NCBI GenBank assembly: GCA_023386315.1
Contig: JAEWJZ010000005.1
Span: 1-7,358, forward strand
From: Bacillota bacterium
GTDB taxonomy: Bacteria > Bacillota > Clostridia > Lachnospirales > Lachnospiraceae
Direction: 5' to 3'
DNA: 7,358 nucleotides
The notes under the pieces were generated by a model. It was not told where the DNA came from. It saw only the letters and a list, made by a program, of their open reading frames with translations, and made no database searches. Position numbers and translations under genes: made by a program. Positions 1 to 6,018 of the stretch are shown here, in pieces; the first letter of the stretch is position 1, and every line of letters starts with the position of its first letter.

Positions 1-86
1 TTTGATTTTTTATCTATTCCTAAATAGATTGGATCAAGACCAAGGGATCTACATCTTTTAAGAACAGGAACTCTATCAACTGCCAC
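1..86 (-). CDS. rpsD: 30S ribosomal protein S4, N-terminal fragment (runs off the window)
   Basis: Only the first 28 codons are in the window; the gene continues past base 1. The reading begins (M)AVDRVPVLKRCRSLGLDP, followed by IYLGIDKKSK, which I recognise as the S4 N-terminus of Clostridia. S4 is a primary 16S rRNA binder that nucleates the 30S 5' domain and, in many bacteria, represses its own operon. The start is GTG at 86-84, chosen because an AGGAGG lies at 100-95, eight bases upstream, and no in-frame ATG is near. It follows the rpsK stop by 16 bases. One cysteine (residue 12) is visible; whether the later residues make a zinc site cannot be judged. Its place after rpsM-rpsK matches the alpha operon, where rpoA and rplQ normally follow. 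Confidence 0.93.
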   Translation of the reverse strand, partial: MAVDRVPVLKRCRSLGLDPIYLGIDKKS

Positions 87-102
87 TGTAATTACCTCCT
101 AA

Positions 103-504
103 TTAGACTCTTCTACGTTTTGGTGGACGACATCCGTTATGTGGTACAGGAGTTACGTCCTTGATGCTGGTTACTTCTAAACCGCATGCCTGAAGTGCAC
201 GAATAGCTGCTTCACGGCCTGAACCAGGACCTTTAACCATAACGTCTACTGATTTTAAACCATGTACAAGAGCTGCTTTAGTAGCAGTTTCTGCCGCCAT
301 CTGAGCTGCATATGGAGTAGATTTCCTTGAACCTCTAAATCCCAGACCACCAGCACTTGCCCAGGATAATGCATTACCCTGTGTATCCGTTAATGTCACA
401 ATTGTGTTATTAAAAGATGACTGGATATGTGCTTGTCCGCGTTCAACGTTTTTCTTTACGCGCTTTTTTGTCACTTTTTTAGTAGTGGACACTTTTTTAG
501 CCAT
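103..504 (-). CDS. rpsK: 30S ribosomal protein S11
   Basis: 133 residues, close to the usual 125-135. S11 sits on the platform of the 30S subunit, binds the 690 and 790 loops of 16S rRNA and contacts mRNA near the E site. The whole family pattern is visible: a lysine-rich N-terminal tail (residues 1-20), the core beginning [18 protein letters not shown], a [17 protein letters not shown] segment near 52-68, [15 protein letters not shown] near 90-104, and the S11 signature [18 protein letters not shown] at the C-terminus. The ribosome binding site is weak (only TAGG-like, about ten bases upstream), unlike its neighbours, and the upstream gap to rpsM is unusually long and structured. The N-terminal tail contains a six-codon near-repeat (KKVSTT then KKVTKK) with an identical 11-base string at 472-482 and 490-500. 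Confidence 0.98.
   Translation of the reverse strand: MAKKVSTTKKVTKKRVKKNVERGQAHIQSSFNNTIVTLTDTQGNALSWASAGGLGFRGSRKSTPYAAQMAAETATKAALVHGLKSVDVMVKGPGSGREAAIRALQACGLEVTSIKDVTPVPHNGCRPPKRRRV
472..500 (-). repeat. 11-base direct repeat inside the rpsK start region
   Basis: The string CTAAAAAAGTG (minus strand) occurs at 500-490 and again at 482-472, offset by exactly 18 bases or six codons. It encodes part of the basic S11 tail. It looks like a small in-frame duplication or simply low-complexity lysine coding; the A6 runs are potential slippage points. Confidence 0.7.
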
Positions 505-538
505 TTTAAACTAACCTACTTTCTTTATAGTTGCTCCG

Positions 539-565
539 CCCTGCCCGCAGCCGCGTAACGCAGGG
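539..565 (-). promoter_or_regulatory. Candidate stem-loop 2 in the rpsM-rpsK intergenic leader
   Basis: In the transcript CCCTGC (565-560) pairs perfectly with GCAGGG (544-539), enclosing a 15-base loop in which CGC and GCG can form a further three pairs. No U-tract follows, so it is not a standard terminator. It lies 35 bases before the rpsK start codon, just upstream of a weak ribosome binding site. Structure is read by eye only; a regulatory role is inference. Confidence 0.4.
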
Positions 566-575
566 TACGAAATCT

Positions 576-616
576 GAATCCTGTTATTCCTGTTTTTAAA
601 ACATGTAACGTGATTC
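576..616 (-). promoter_or_regulatory. Candidate nested stem-loop 1 in the rpsM-rpsK intergenic leader
   Basis: Three stems nest on one axis in the transcript: GAATC (616-612) with GATTC (580-576), GTTA (609-606) with TAAC (586-583), and TGTTT (603-599) with AAACA (595-591), leaving a three-base loop and two small internal loops. That gives 14 pairs in 41 bases, mostly A-U. It starts 18 bases after the rpsM stop. Position between S13 and S11/S4 genes makes autogenous control by an encoded ribosomal protein a reasonable guess, but no known leader motif was recognised. Confidence 0.4.
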
Positions 617-634
617 GCTGTTAAATTTAGTATC

Positions 635-1003
635 TTACTTTTTCTTGTTTGCTACAGTCTTTCTTGGACCCTTACGAGTTCTTGCGTTGGTCTTAGTTTT
701 CTGACCACGAACCGGAAGACTCTTTCTGTGACGGATTCCGCGATAGCATCCGATTTCCTGAAGTCTCTTGATGTTCATAGCGATTTCTCTACGTAAATCA
801 CCTTCTACAGTCTGAGATTCAGTAATCACTTCTGCAATTCTCTTTACTTCGTCATCGGTTAAGTCCTTAACACGAGTGTCAGGATTAACGCCAGCAGTTG
901 TAAGAATGCGGTTTGAACTGGTTCTACCGATACCGTAGATGTAAGTTAAACCGATCTCAACACGTTTTTCTCTTGGTAAATCAACACCTGAAATACGAGC
1001 CAT
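635..1003 (-). CDS. rpsM: 30S ribosomal protein S13
   Basis: 122 residues, the normal bacterial length. S13 lies in the head of the 30S subunit, forms bridges B1a/B1b with the large subunit and touches the P-site tRNA through its C-terminal tail. The sequence begins [21 protein letters not shown] with the helix-two-turn-helix core and the [12 protein letters not shown] turn (residues 23-34); the conserved [19 protein letters not shown] and [11 protein letters not shown] segments follow at 85-115. The C-terminal tail is strongly basic and ends NKKK. The ATG at 1003 has a GGAGGTG site ten bases upstream (1020-1014). It follows the rpmJ stop by 27 bases and is presumably cotranscribed with it. 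Confidence 0.98.
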   Translation of the reverse strand: MARISGVDLPREKRVEIGLTYIYGIGRTSSNRILTTAGVNPDTRVKDLTDDEVKRIAEVITESQTVEGDLRREIAMNIKRLQEIGCYRGIRHRKSLPVRGQKTKTNARTRKGPRKTVANKKK

Positions 1004-1030
1004 GTGTGTAGTACACCTCCATTAATTATT

Positions 1031-1144
1031 TTAACCTTGTCTCTGCTTATGCTTAGGATTTTCACAGATTACTCTGATACTGCCTTTTCTTTTGATGATT
1101 TTGCATTTTTCGCAAATCGGCTTGACTGATGATCTAACCTTCAC
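1031..1144 (-). CDS. rpmJ: 50S ribosomal protein L36 (zinc-ribbon form)
   Basis: A 37-residue protein, the standard L36 length, easily missed because it is short and starts with GTG (1144-1142). It reads (M)[18 protein letters not shown], then [18 protein letters not shown] and TAA at 1033-1031. L36 is the smallest 50S protein; it binds 23S rRNA near the L7/L12 stalk base. The zinc ribbon is intact: Cys11, Cys14, Cys27 and His32 (C-x2-C-x12-C-x4-H), so this is the zinc-binding paralogue rather than the zinc-free one induced on zinc starvation. AAAGGAGA lies six bases upstream (1158-1151), fixing the start. It is the first gene after the promoter at 1381-1409, heading rpmJ-rpsM-rpsK-rpsD. Confidence 0.97.
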   Translation of the reverse strand: MKVRSSVKPICEKCKIIKRKGSIRVICENPKHKQRQG

Positions 1145-1374
1145 AGCAATTCTCCTTTCCGTTATGCGCCCTTTCACATGAAACACTTTGCATCCGCTAT
1201 AAGACGCTTACGTGCAAAGATAATCCTCCGCACCCGATTTCTTCTTAATATAAATCCGGCGGCAAAGGAGTCTCCTTCCAAAAGAGCTTTCTGAGTATAC
1301 CCGCAGTGTGTTTTTATCTTAAAACCAGTGCTGCCCTCATGGGCATAATACACCCAGTATTTCAACAAAGTCGC
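1145..1374 (-). promoter_or_regulatory. Long untranslated leader upstream of rpmJ (candidate cis-regulatory RNA)
   Basis: From the predicted transcription start (near 1374) to the rpmJ GTG there are about 230 bases with no recognisable protein. Small hairpins can be drawn: TGCCC/GGGCA with a four-base loop (1345-1332), AAGGA/TCCTT (1277-1265), and CTTTGCA/TGCAAAG (1219-1213 with 1192-1186) enclosing TAAG/CTTA (1210-1200), then TTTC/GAAA (1183-1172). A leader CTCCTTT (1270-1264) is exactly complementary to the AAAGGAG of the rpmJ ribosome binding site (1158-1152), and it overlaps the AAGGA/TCCTT hairpin, so the two pairings would compete. An open frame at 1368-1174 (64 codons, TTG start, no ribosome binding site) spans the region but resembles no family I know and is probably chance. 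Confidence 0.45.
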
Positions 1375-1380
1375 TATAGC

Positions 1381-1409
1381 ATTATAACACTGTTTATTTT
1401 AAAATGCAA
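1381..1409 (-). promoter_or_regulatory. Sigma-A-type promoter for rpmJ-rpsM-rpsK-rpsD
   Basis: A perfect TATAAT (1386-1381) is preceded by TG one base upstream, making an extended -10 (TGTTATAAT). A TTGCAT -35 element (1409-1404), matching the consensus in its first three bases, lies exactly 17 bases upstream. The predicted start of transcription is near 1374. It sits in the only large non-coding gap of the cluster, between infA and rpmJ, and suggests the alpha-type genes can be transcribed separately from the upstream spc genes. Confidence 0.75.
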
Positions 1410-1452
1410 GCGCTTTTTCCTATATTTTTCTTAACCCTTTGCCCTGGCGTGT

Positions 1453-1474
1453 CGCGTTCCTGATCTGGAACGCG
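1453..1474 (-). promoter_or_regulatory. Perfect 8-bp GC-rich hairpin downstream of infA
   Basis: CGCGTTCC (1474-1467) and GGAACGCG (1460-1453) form a perfect stem around a six-base loop, beginning 15 bases after the infA stop and 44 bases before the -35 element of the next promoter. A GTCCGG tandem (1488-1477) precedes it. No U-run follows in either direction, so it does not meet the rule for an intrinsic terminator. It could be an RNA-stabilising 3' end, a pause or processing site, or a DNA site bound by a regulator. Confidence 0.5.
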
Positions 1475-1489
1475 CCGGACCCGGACGCT

Positions 1490-1708
1490 TTATTTATCTC
1501 GCCAGATGATTCTTCCCTTGCTTAAATCATAAGGGGACATCTCAATGGTTACCTTATCACCTGGTAAAATACGAATGTAGTTCATGCGAAGCTTTCCGCT
1601 TATGTGAGCTAATACCTGATGCCCGTTTTCCAGTTCAACCTGGAACATGGCATTGGGAAGCTTCTCCACAACGGTGCCTTCAATTTCAATAACATCTGCT
1701 TTTGACAT
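1490..1708 (-). CDS. infA: Translation initiation factor IF-1
   Basis: 72 residues, the exact bacterial length. IF-1 occupies the 30S A site during initiation and helps IF-2 and IF-3 select the initiator tRNA. The single S1/OB-fold is complete: [40 protein letters not shown] (about 22-41), then [26 protein letters not shown] (42-67) and the final WRDK. The ATG at 1708 lies eight bases after AGGAGG (1722-1717), which is itself the last two codons of the preceding KOW gene. It is the last gene before the 345-base gap, so a message from rpsH or adk may end or be processed after it. Confidence 0.98.
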   Translation of the reverse strand: MSKADVIEIEGTVVEKLPNAMFQVELENGHQVLAHISGKLRMNYIRILPGDKVTIEMSPYDLSKGRIIWRDK

Positions 1709-1713
1709 AAAGC

Positions 1714-1995
1714 TTACCTCCTAACAACCTGATCTTCTCTTTTGAAACATCGGATGAAATGTTTGATCTCTTCATCAGTGACATTTTTATTTTCCCGGAT
1801 TTTATTTCCCGGTGACTGTTTCTCCCACAACAGGGGGATTACATGCTTTTTCTTTTTTTTCTTGGGGCAGTCAAGACGTCTTATTTTTCCGTCCACCAGA
1901 TATATATATTCGCCTTCCTCACGCAATATGAAGAAATATTCTCCTTTGTCGTGTCCTGCCGTGGATCTTACGAATAAACCGGCGTATTCATTCAT
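1714..1995 (-). CDS. KOW-domain RNA-binding protein (L14e-like), conserved in Clostridia
   Basis: 93 residues. The N-terminal half (about 4-53) has the KOW pattern [36 protein letters not shown] and a run of six lysines ending in KKHV, which matches the small KOW proteins annotated between map and infA in many Clostridia. KOW folds bind RNA in ribosomal proteins and NusG. By context it is probably a ribosome- or rRNA-associated accessory protein; no function is proven by the sequence. The C-terminal half (54-93) is charged and less distinctive. The ATG at 1995 follows the map stop by four bases with a GGGGA-type site; the stop at 1714 lies five bases before infA, and its last two codons (AGG AGG) are the infA ribosome binding site. 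The lysine run contains an in-frame A AAA AAG heptamer. Confidence 0.88.
   Translation of the reverse strand: MNEYAGLFVRSTAGHDKGEYFFILREEGEYIYLVDGKIRRLDCPKKKKKKHVIPLLWEKQSPGNKIRENKNVTDEEIKHFIRCFKREDQVVRR
1717..1722 (-). promoter_or_regulatory. infA ribosome binding site built from the last two codons of the KOW gene
   Basis: AGGAGG is read as two terminal arginine codons of the KOW protein directly before its TAA, and lies eight bases before the infA ATG. This couples the two genes and explains the use of two AGG codons at the C-terminus. Confidence 0.85.
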
Positions 1996-1999
1996 CGGT

Positions 2000-2770
2000 C
2001 TATTCCCCGCAGACAGCGGAAACCAGACTTAATATCTCCGGCTTACCTTCTGTGATCAGAACTGTATTCTCATAATGAGCGGAAAGTTTTCCGTCCTCTG
2101 TTACAACGGTCCAGTCATCATCGAGCCAGACCACTTCCAGTGTTCCCTCGTTTATCATGGGTTCGATGGCCAGCGTCATGCCTGGTCTTAACCTGATTCC
2201 CCGTCTTCTTGTGGAAAAATTCGGTATTTCAGGATCCTCATGCAGATGAGAACCGATTCCGTGACCTACTAAATCCCGGACAACGCCATACCCGAACTTT
2301 TCTGCATATTTCTGGATTGCCGCAGATATTTCACCTAAATGATTGCCAGATTTTGCATATTTAATCCCTTCGAAGAAACATTGTTTTGTCACTTCCATGA
2401 GTTGTCCCGCTTCAGGAGTGATCTCGCCGATCCCGTAAGTTCTTGCTGCGTCAGAATGATAGCCTTTATAAATCACTCCTGCATCAAGGCTCACAATGTC
2501 TCCTTCTCTCAGTACGCGCTTCTTATCAGGAATTCCGTGAACCACCTCATCATTGACTGATACGCAGATGGAAGCAGGATATCCGTTATAATTTAAGAAA
2601 GAAGGCGTACAGCCATAGCTTCTTATGATCTCTTCACCCAGATGGTCAATATCCCAGGTTGTCATTCCTGGCTTCAAGGCCTTCTTCAGTTCTTCATGAG
2701 TGATGCAAAGAATTCTTCCAGCCTCTCTCATAAGTTCTATTTCTCTTGCAGATTTAATCGTAACTGACAT
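2000..2770 (-). CDS. map: Type I methionine aminopeptidase
   Basis: 256 residues; a cytosolic two-metal hydrolase that removes the initiator methionine when the next residue is small. It shows the pita-bread fold motifs in order: SVNDEVVHGIP (71-81, with His79 as the substrate-contacting histidine), GDIVSLDAGV, YKGYHSDAART, DLVGHGIGSHLHEDPEIPNF (167-185), TLAIEPMIN and SAHYENTVLITEG. The five metal ligands are present as Asp96, Asp107, His170, Glu203 and Glu234. There is no N-terminal zinc-finger extension, so it is the short form. The ATG at 2770 is three bases after the adk stop and uses a TAGGAG site inside the end of adk, so translation is probably coupled. The adk-map-infA linkage is classic for Firmicutes. 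Confidence 0.97.
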   Translation of the reverse strand: MSVTIKSAREIELMREAGRILCITHEELKKALKPGMTTWDIDHLGEEIIRSYGCTPSFLNYNGYPASICVSVNDEVVHGIPDKKRVLREGDIVSLDAGVIYKGYHSDAARTYGIGEITPEAGQLMEVTKQCFFEGIKYAKSGNHLGEISAAIQKYAEKFGYGVVRDLVGHGIGSHLHEDPEIPNFSTRRRGIRLRPGMTLAIEPMINEGTLEVVWLDDDWTVVTEDGKLSAHYENTVLITEGKPEILSLVSAVCGE

Positions 2771-2773
2771 AAA

Positions 2774-3418
2774 CTATGCTCCTAGGATGTCAGTGATATC
2801 GGAGAACACTTTGTTTAATTCCTGTGTCCCATCAACATTCACCAGCACGCCGGCTTCTTTATAATAATCAATCAATGGTCTGGTCTGATCATGGTAAACC
2901 GCCAGACGTTTTTTTACGGTTTCCGGCTTATCATCATCTCTTAAGACAAGTTCTGAACCACAGACATCGCATACTCCGGAAATCTTGCTTGGATTATATA
3001 CAATGTGATATGTAGCTCCGCAGGATATACAGGCACGTCTTCCTGACATTCTGTTGATAATATTCTCATCAGGAACGTCAACGTTTATCGCAAAGTCTAT
3101 CTTCTGTCCCATTTCAGTAATGGCTTTCTGAAGGCTTTCTGCCTGGGGAATGGTTCTTGGAAATCCGTCCAGTACGTAACCGTTTTTGCAGTCTTCCTGC
3201 TGTATACGGTCCATCAGCATACCGATGGTAAGTTCATCCGGTACAAGAGCTCCCTGATCCATATATTCCTTTGCTTTTCGTCCCAGCTGCGTTCCTTCTT
3301 TTATGTTGGAACGGAAGATATCTCCGGTAGAAACATGAGGAATCTGATATTTCTCAGCAATTTTTTTAGCCTGGGTACCTTTGCCGGCACCAGGGGCACC
3401 TAACATGATGATTTTCAT
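2774..3418 (-). CDS. adk: Adenylate kinase, zinc-binding LID form
   Basis: 214 residues; catalyses ATP + AMP = 2 ADP in the cytosol. The start is the ATG at 3418, giving [20 protein letters not shown], because GGAGGG lies seven bases upstream (3431-3426); the open frame runs 13 codons further, but that extension would run through the ribosome binding site and is not family-like. P-loop GAPGAGKGT is at 7-15, the AMP-binding region STGDIFR at 30-36, GFPRT at 85-89 (Arg88), and arginines near 123-128 precede the LID. The LID (about 127-165) carries Cys130, Cys133, Cys150 and Cys153, the structural zinc site of Gram-positive long-form enzymes. [12 protein letters not shown] (161-172) closes the LID. 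An 85-base gap with a hairpin separates it from secY. Confidence 0.97.
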   Translation of the reverse strand: MKIIMLGAPGAGKGTQAKKIAEKYQIPHVSTGDIFRSNIKEGTQLGRKAKEYMDQGALVPDELTIGMLMDRIQQEDCKNGYVLDGFPRTIPQAESLQKAITEMGQKIDFAINVDVPDENIINRMSGRRACISCGATYHIVYNPSKISGVCDVCGSELVLRDDDKPETVKKRLAVYHDQTRPLIDYYKEAGVLVNVDGTQELNKVFSDITDILGA

Positions 3419-3460
3419 CAACAGTCCCTCCATTAACATAAGGTTTAAATAGCACAAATC

Positions 3461-3495
3461 CCAAGGAAAAACACGCCACGGCGTGCCTCCCTTGG
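3461..3495 (-). terminator. Hairpin with U-tract between secY and adk (terminator or attenuator)
   Basis: In the transcript CACGC (3485-3481) pairs with GCGTG (3476-3472) around a four-base loop and is followed at once by U5 (3471-3467), as in an intrinsic terminator. The flanks also pair: CCAAGG (3495-3490) with CCTTGG (3466-3461), and GAGG (3489-3486) can pair with the U-run using G-U pairs. The inner stem is short, so termination may be partial, and the outer stem might lock up the U-run. It starts eight bases after the secY stop. Confidence 0.55.
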
Positions 3496-3503
3496 TTTGC
3501 TTT

Positions 3504-4826
3504 CTAATCGTTTAAAAATCCTTTATAGTAACGCACAAGCATCTGGGACTCAATCGCCTTTAATGTCTCCAGCACAACGCTGACAATAATAATCAGGGAT
3601 GTACCGCCAAAGGAAAGACGGCTTACATTAAATAAACCGGAAACCATAATCGGAATGATACAGATGATAGTCAGACCGCATGCTCCTATAAATACGATAT
3701 AGTTTAAAATTGAATTAAGGTAATCACTGGTTGGCTTACCTGGGCGGATACCCGGGATAAAACCGCCGGACTTTTTCATATTATTTGCGACTTCAAGGGG
3801 ATTAAATGTAATTGAAGTATAGAAATATGCAAACACGATGATAAGTGCGATATAAACCACAAGACCAATTGTGTACACCGGTCTTTCCGGCTTAAACCAG
3901 TTGGAAGAACTGAGTGCGGTTAAAATATGTCCGCCAATGCTGTCGTAGTTGATCCTGCTTCCAAAAAACTGGGAGATCACTACCGGGAATGACATGATGG
4001 AAGAAGCGAAAATAACCGGGATAACGCCGGCGGTATTTACCTTCAGCGGAATGTTGGTTGCTTGTCCGCCTACCATCTTGCGTCCCTGCATCTTTTTGGA
4101 GTACTGCACAGGAATTCTTCTTTCACCATCCTGAAGGATGATGACGAATACAACGATTGCGACAATCACTGCAAAAATTATGATCGCTGCTACTGCAGCT
4201 ACTGCAACAGATTTTCCAGACATAAATCTGGTATAAAGTGTAAATGCGTCGGAAGGGAAGCTGGAAATGATGTTAAATAAAAGGACAATGGAGATACCAT
4301 TACCCACACCATTTTCCGTAATCCGCTCACCGATCCACATAAGGAGCGCACTTCCTGCTGTCATGGTAACTACTGCAATGATAACGCTTAACGCATTATA
4401 TTCTTTTAACAGTCCCTGGCCTCCGAATCCGATCGCCATAGCGACGGACTCGATTAAAGCCAGAGCAACTGTTACGTAGCGGGTGTATTCTGCAATCTTC
4501 TTTCTTCCATCTTCACCGTCCTGCTGCATTTCCTCAAGTTTGGGAATTGCAATAGTAAGAAGCTGCATGATAATGGAAGATGTGATGTAGGGGGTAATGC
4601 TCAGTGCAAATACGGACATGTTGGTAAAGGAACTTCCTGTCACTGCGTTAAAAAATCCGAACGCATCGTTATTATTCTGAGCGAAAAAATCTTTGAAAAA
4701 GCTTGTTTCAACTCCTGGAATCGGCAGCTGTGAGCCGATTCTGGTAACCACCAGCATCAGGAACGTATAGATGAGTTTCGTTCTTACGTCCTTGATCTTG
4801 AATGCATTACGGAGTGTTTTTAACAT
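3504..4826 (-). CDS. secY: Preprotein translocase subunit SecY
   Basis: 440 residues, normal length. SecY is the channel of the SecYEG translocon in the cytoplasmic membrane and works with SecA and ribosomes. Ten hydrophobic segments are readable: roughly 18-36, 72-92, 117-137, 147-166, 175-193, 209-232, 264-286, 318-338, 373-396 and 406-424. Family landmarks include LPIPGVE (34-40), a plug-like stretch around 60-72, the second helix [15 protein letters not shown] (76-90), the basic cytoplasmic loop [21 protein letters not shown] (near 242-262), and the loop [20 protein letters not shown] then RPG, whose Arg361 corresponds to the arginine essential for SecA-driven export in E. coli. The ATG at 4826 is one base after the rplO stop, and its GAGGTG site (4839-4834) lies inside rplO, so the two are translationally coupled. 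Confidence 0.98.
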   Translation of the reverse strand: MLKTLRNAFKIKDVRTKLIYTFLMLVVTRIGSQLPIPGVETSFFKDFFAQNNNDAFGFFNAVTGSSFTNMSVFALSITPYITSSIIMQLLTIAIPKLEEMQQDGEDGRKKIAEYTRYVTVALALIESVAMAIGFGGQGLLKEYNALSVIIAVVTMTAGSALLMWIGERITENGVGNGISIVLLFNIISSFPSDAFTLYTRFMSGKSVAVAAVAAIIIFAVIVAIVVFVIILQDGERRIPVQYSKKMQGRKMVGGQATNIPLKVNTAGVIPVIFASSIMSFPVVISQFFGSRINYDSIGGHILTALSSSNWFKPERPVYTIGLVVYIALIIVFAYFYTSITFNPLEVANNMKKSGGFIPGIRPGKPTSDYLNSILNYIVFIGACGLTIICIIPIMVSGLFNVSRLSFGGTSLIIIVSVVLETLKAIESQMLVRYYKGFLND

Positions 4827-4827
4827 A

Positions 4828-5268
4828 TTAGATCACCTCGCAGGTTCCACCTAAAGCCTCGATTTTGGTTTTTGCGCCTTCGCTGAAAGCACCTACCTTT
4901 ACTGTAAGCTTTTTGGTTAATTCTCCATTTCCAAGGATCTTAACTCCATCACGCGGATTCTTAACAATACCGCTCTCTAATAAAGTCTCAACAGTCACTA
5001 CTGTGCCGTTTTCGAATGCTTCTAAAGCGCCTACATTAATGCCAATGATTTCTTTTGTATTTCTATTTTTAAAGCCTCTCTTCGGAATACGTCTGTATAA
5101 AGGCATCTGACCACCTTCGAAACCTGGTCTGGTAGCTCCGGAACGAGCCTTCTGTCCTTTATGACCTTTACCTGCTGTCTTACCGTTACCTGAACCGTGA
5201 CCGCGGCCTCTTCTGAAGTTATCGCTGTGTTTGGAACCTAACGCAGGCTGTAAATTTGATAAATCCAT
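4828..5268 (-). CDS. rplO: 50S ribosomal protein L15
   Basis: 146 residues from the ATG at 5268, the usual L15 length. L15 is an early-middle assembly protein of the 50S subunit that reaches into 23S rRNA with its long N-terminal arm. The arm is clear: [13 protein letters not shown], then [20 protein letters not shown] (19-38), QKARSG and the [20 protein letters not shown] block (47-66). The globular C-terminal domain (about 75-146) includes [13 protein letters not shown] and [11 protein letters not shown], ending CEVI. A GTG three codons upstream (5277) is in frame but is part of the AAGGAGGTG ribosome binding site itself, so it cannot be the start. The C-terminal codons carry the secY ribosome binding site. 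Confidence 0.97.
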   Translation of the reverse strand: MDLSNLQPALGSKHSDNFRRGRGHGSGNGKTAGKGHKGQKARSGATRPGFEGGQMPLYRRIPKRGFKNRNTKEIIGINVGALEAFENGTVVTVETLLESGIVKNPRDGVKILGNGELTKKLTVKVGAFSEGAKTKIEALGGTCEVI

Positions 5269-5274
5269 CGCTTG

Positions 5275-5283
5275 CACCTCCTT
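5275..5283 (-). promoter_or_regulatory. rplO ribosome binding site that decides the start
   Basis: AAGGAGGTG at 5283-5275, with GGAGG eight bases before the ATG at 5268. The GTG at its 3' end is in frame with rplO and can mislead automatic start calling. Confidence 0.85.
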
Positions 5284-5294
5284 ACTGTTTTCTC

Positions 5295-5477
5295 TTAAAT
5301 CTCTTCAACTTTTACTAAATGACGCACGTTGGCGATCATACCTCTGACTGCACCATTGTCCGGCATCTCAACTGTTTTGTGAAGCTTCTTTAAGCCTAAT
5401 GCTAAAACGGTTGCTTTCTGCTTCGGTATAGCGCCGATCGGGGATTTCACCAATGTGATTTTTAATTTATCTGCCAT
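5295..5477 (-). CDS. rpmD: 50S ribosomal protein L30
   Basis: 60 residues, the normal bacterial size. L30 is a small alpha-beta protein on the surface of the 50S subunit, contacting 23S rRNA. It starts [20 protein letters not shown] and keeps the family core: [25 protein letters not shown] is split around residues 23-47, followed by [12 protein letters not shown] at 48-59. The ATG at 5477 has TAAGGAGG upstream, and the TAA of rpsE forms part of this site, so rpsE and rpmD are closely linked. It sits between S5 and L15 as in most spc operons; the gene is absent from some bacteria but present here. Confidence 0.97.
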   Translation of the reverse strand: MADKLKITLVKSPIGAIPKQKATVLALGLKKLHKTVEMPDNGAVRGMIANVRHLVKVEEI

Positions 5478-5490
5478 CTTCTTATCCTCC

Positions 5491-6000
5491 TTAGCCTAAA
5501 ATCTCTTCAACAGATTTGCCGCGAAGCCTTGCAACTTCCTCAGGAGTCTTTAACTGAGTTAATCCTTCGATTGTAGCTAATACTACATTCGTTTTATTAT
5601 TGGAACCTAAGGATTTTGTACGGATATTCTTAATACCTGCAAGCTCTACAACTGCACGGGCAGGACCTCCCGCGATAACTCCTGTACCTTCGGTAGCTCT
5701 CTTAAGAAGTACGGAAGCACTTCCAAAGTTACCAACCAGATCATGAGGGATACTGTTGTTCTCATCGATCGGAACAGTAACCATATTCTTAACAGCAGCC
5801 TCTTTTCCTTTACGGATTGCTTCTGGAACTTCTCCGGCTTTGCCAAGACCAGCACCAACATGGCCGTTGCCATCGCCTACGACTACTAAAGCAGAGAATC
5901 TCATGGTACGTCCACCCTTAACGGTTTTAGATACACGTTTGATAGCAACCACCTTGTCGTTTAATTCTAACTGATTTGCATCAATAATTGTATGTTTCAC
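5491..6000 (-). CDS. rpsE: 30S ribosomal protein S5
   Basis: 169 residues from a GTG at 6000, with AGAGGAG eight bases upstream. S5 lies on the solvent side of the 30S subunit, lines the mRNA entry tunnel with S3 and S4 and affects decoding accuracy. The N-terminal double-stranded-RNA-binding-like domain is at about 11-75: [20 protein letters not shown] (16-35), [28 protein letters not shown]. The C-terminal domain follows with [19 protein letters not shown] (84-102), [18 protein letters not shown] (106-123) and a final [16 protein letters not shown]. The VKGGRTMRF loop is where spectinomycin-resistance changes are known in other species; it looks wild type here. It follows rplR by 18 bases. 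Confidence 0.97.
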   Translation of the reverse strand: MKHTIIDANQLELNDKVVAIKRVSKTVKGGRTMRFSALVVVGDGNGHVGAGLGKAGEVPEAIRKGKEAAVKNMVTVPIDENNSIPHDLVGNFGSASVLLKRATEGTGVIAGGPARAVVELAGIKNIRTKSLGSNNKTNVVLATIEGLTQLKTPEEVARLRGKSVEEILG

Positions 6001-6018
6001 GCTGTGTTCTCCTCTCTA

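Noticed and set aside
505..534. TATAAA-like -10 box upstream of rpsK
   Set aside because: There is no acceptable -35 box at 16-18 bases upstream; the region is GC-rich stem sequence.
1174..1368. 64-codon open frame in the leader upstream of rpmJ
   Set aside because: It starts with TTG only a few bases after the predicted transcription start, has no ribosome binding site, no family resemblance, and an odd composition; more likely chance within a structured leader.
1742..2032. Plus-strand open frame of 96 codons opposite the KOW gene and the end of map
   Set aside because: Antisense shadow; its phenylalanine run is the complement of the lysine run, and no promoter or ribosome binding site supports it.
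3419..3457. N-terminal extension of adk by 13 codons
   Set aside because: The extension runs through the GGAGGG site that serves the ATG at 3418, and adenylate kinases start at [10 protein letters not shown].
3419..3460. Possible promoter for adk (TTGGGA and TATGTT about 18 bases apart)
   Set aside because: Both boxes match consensus only partly and the -10 would lie nearly on the ribosome binding site; too weak to annotate.
4062..4479. Plus-strand open frames opposite secY
   Set aside because: They overlap a complete, conserved secY and show no family features.
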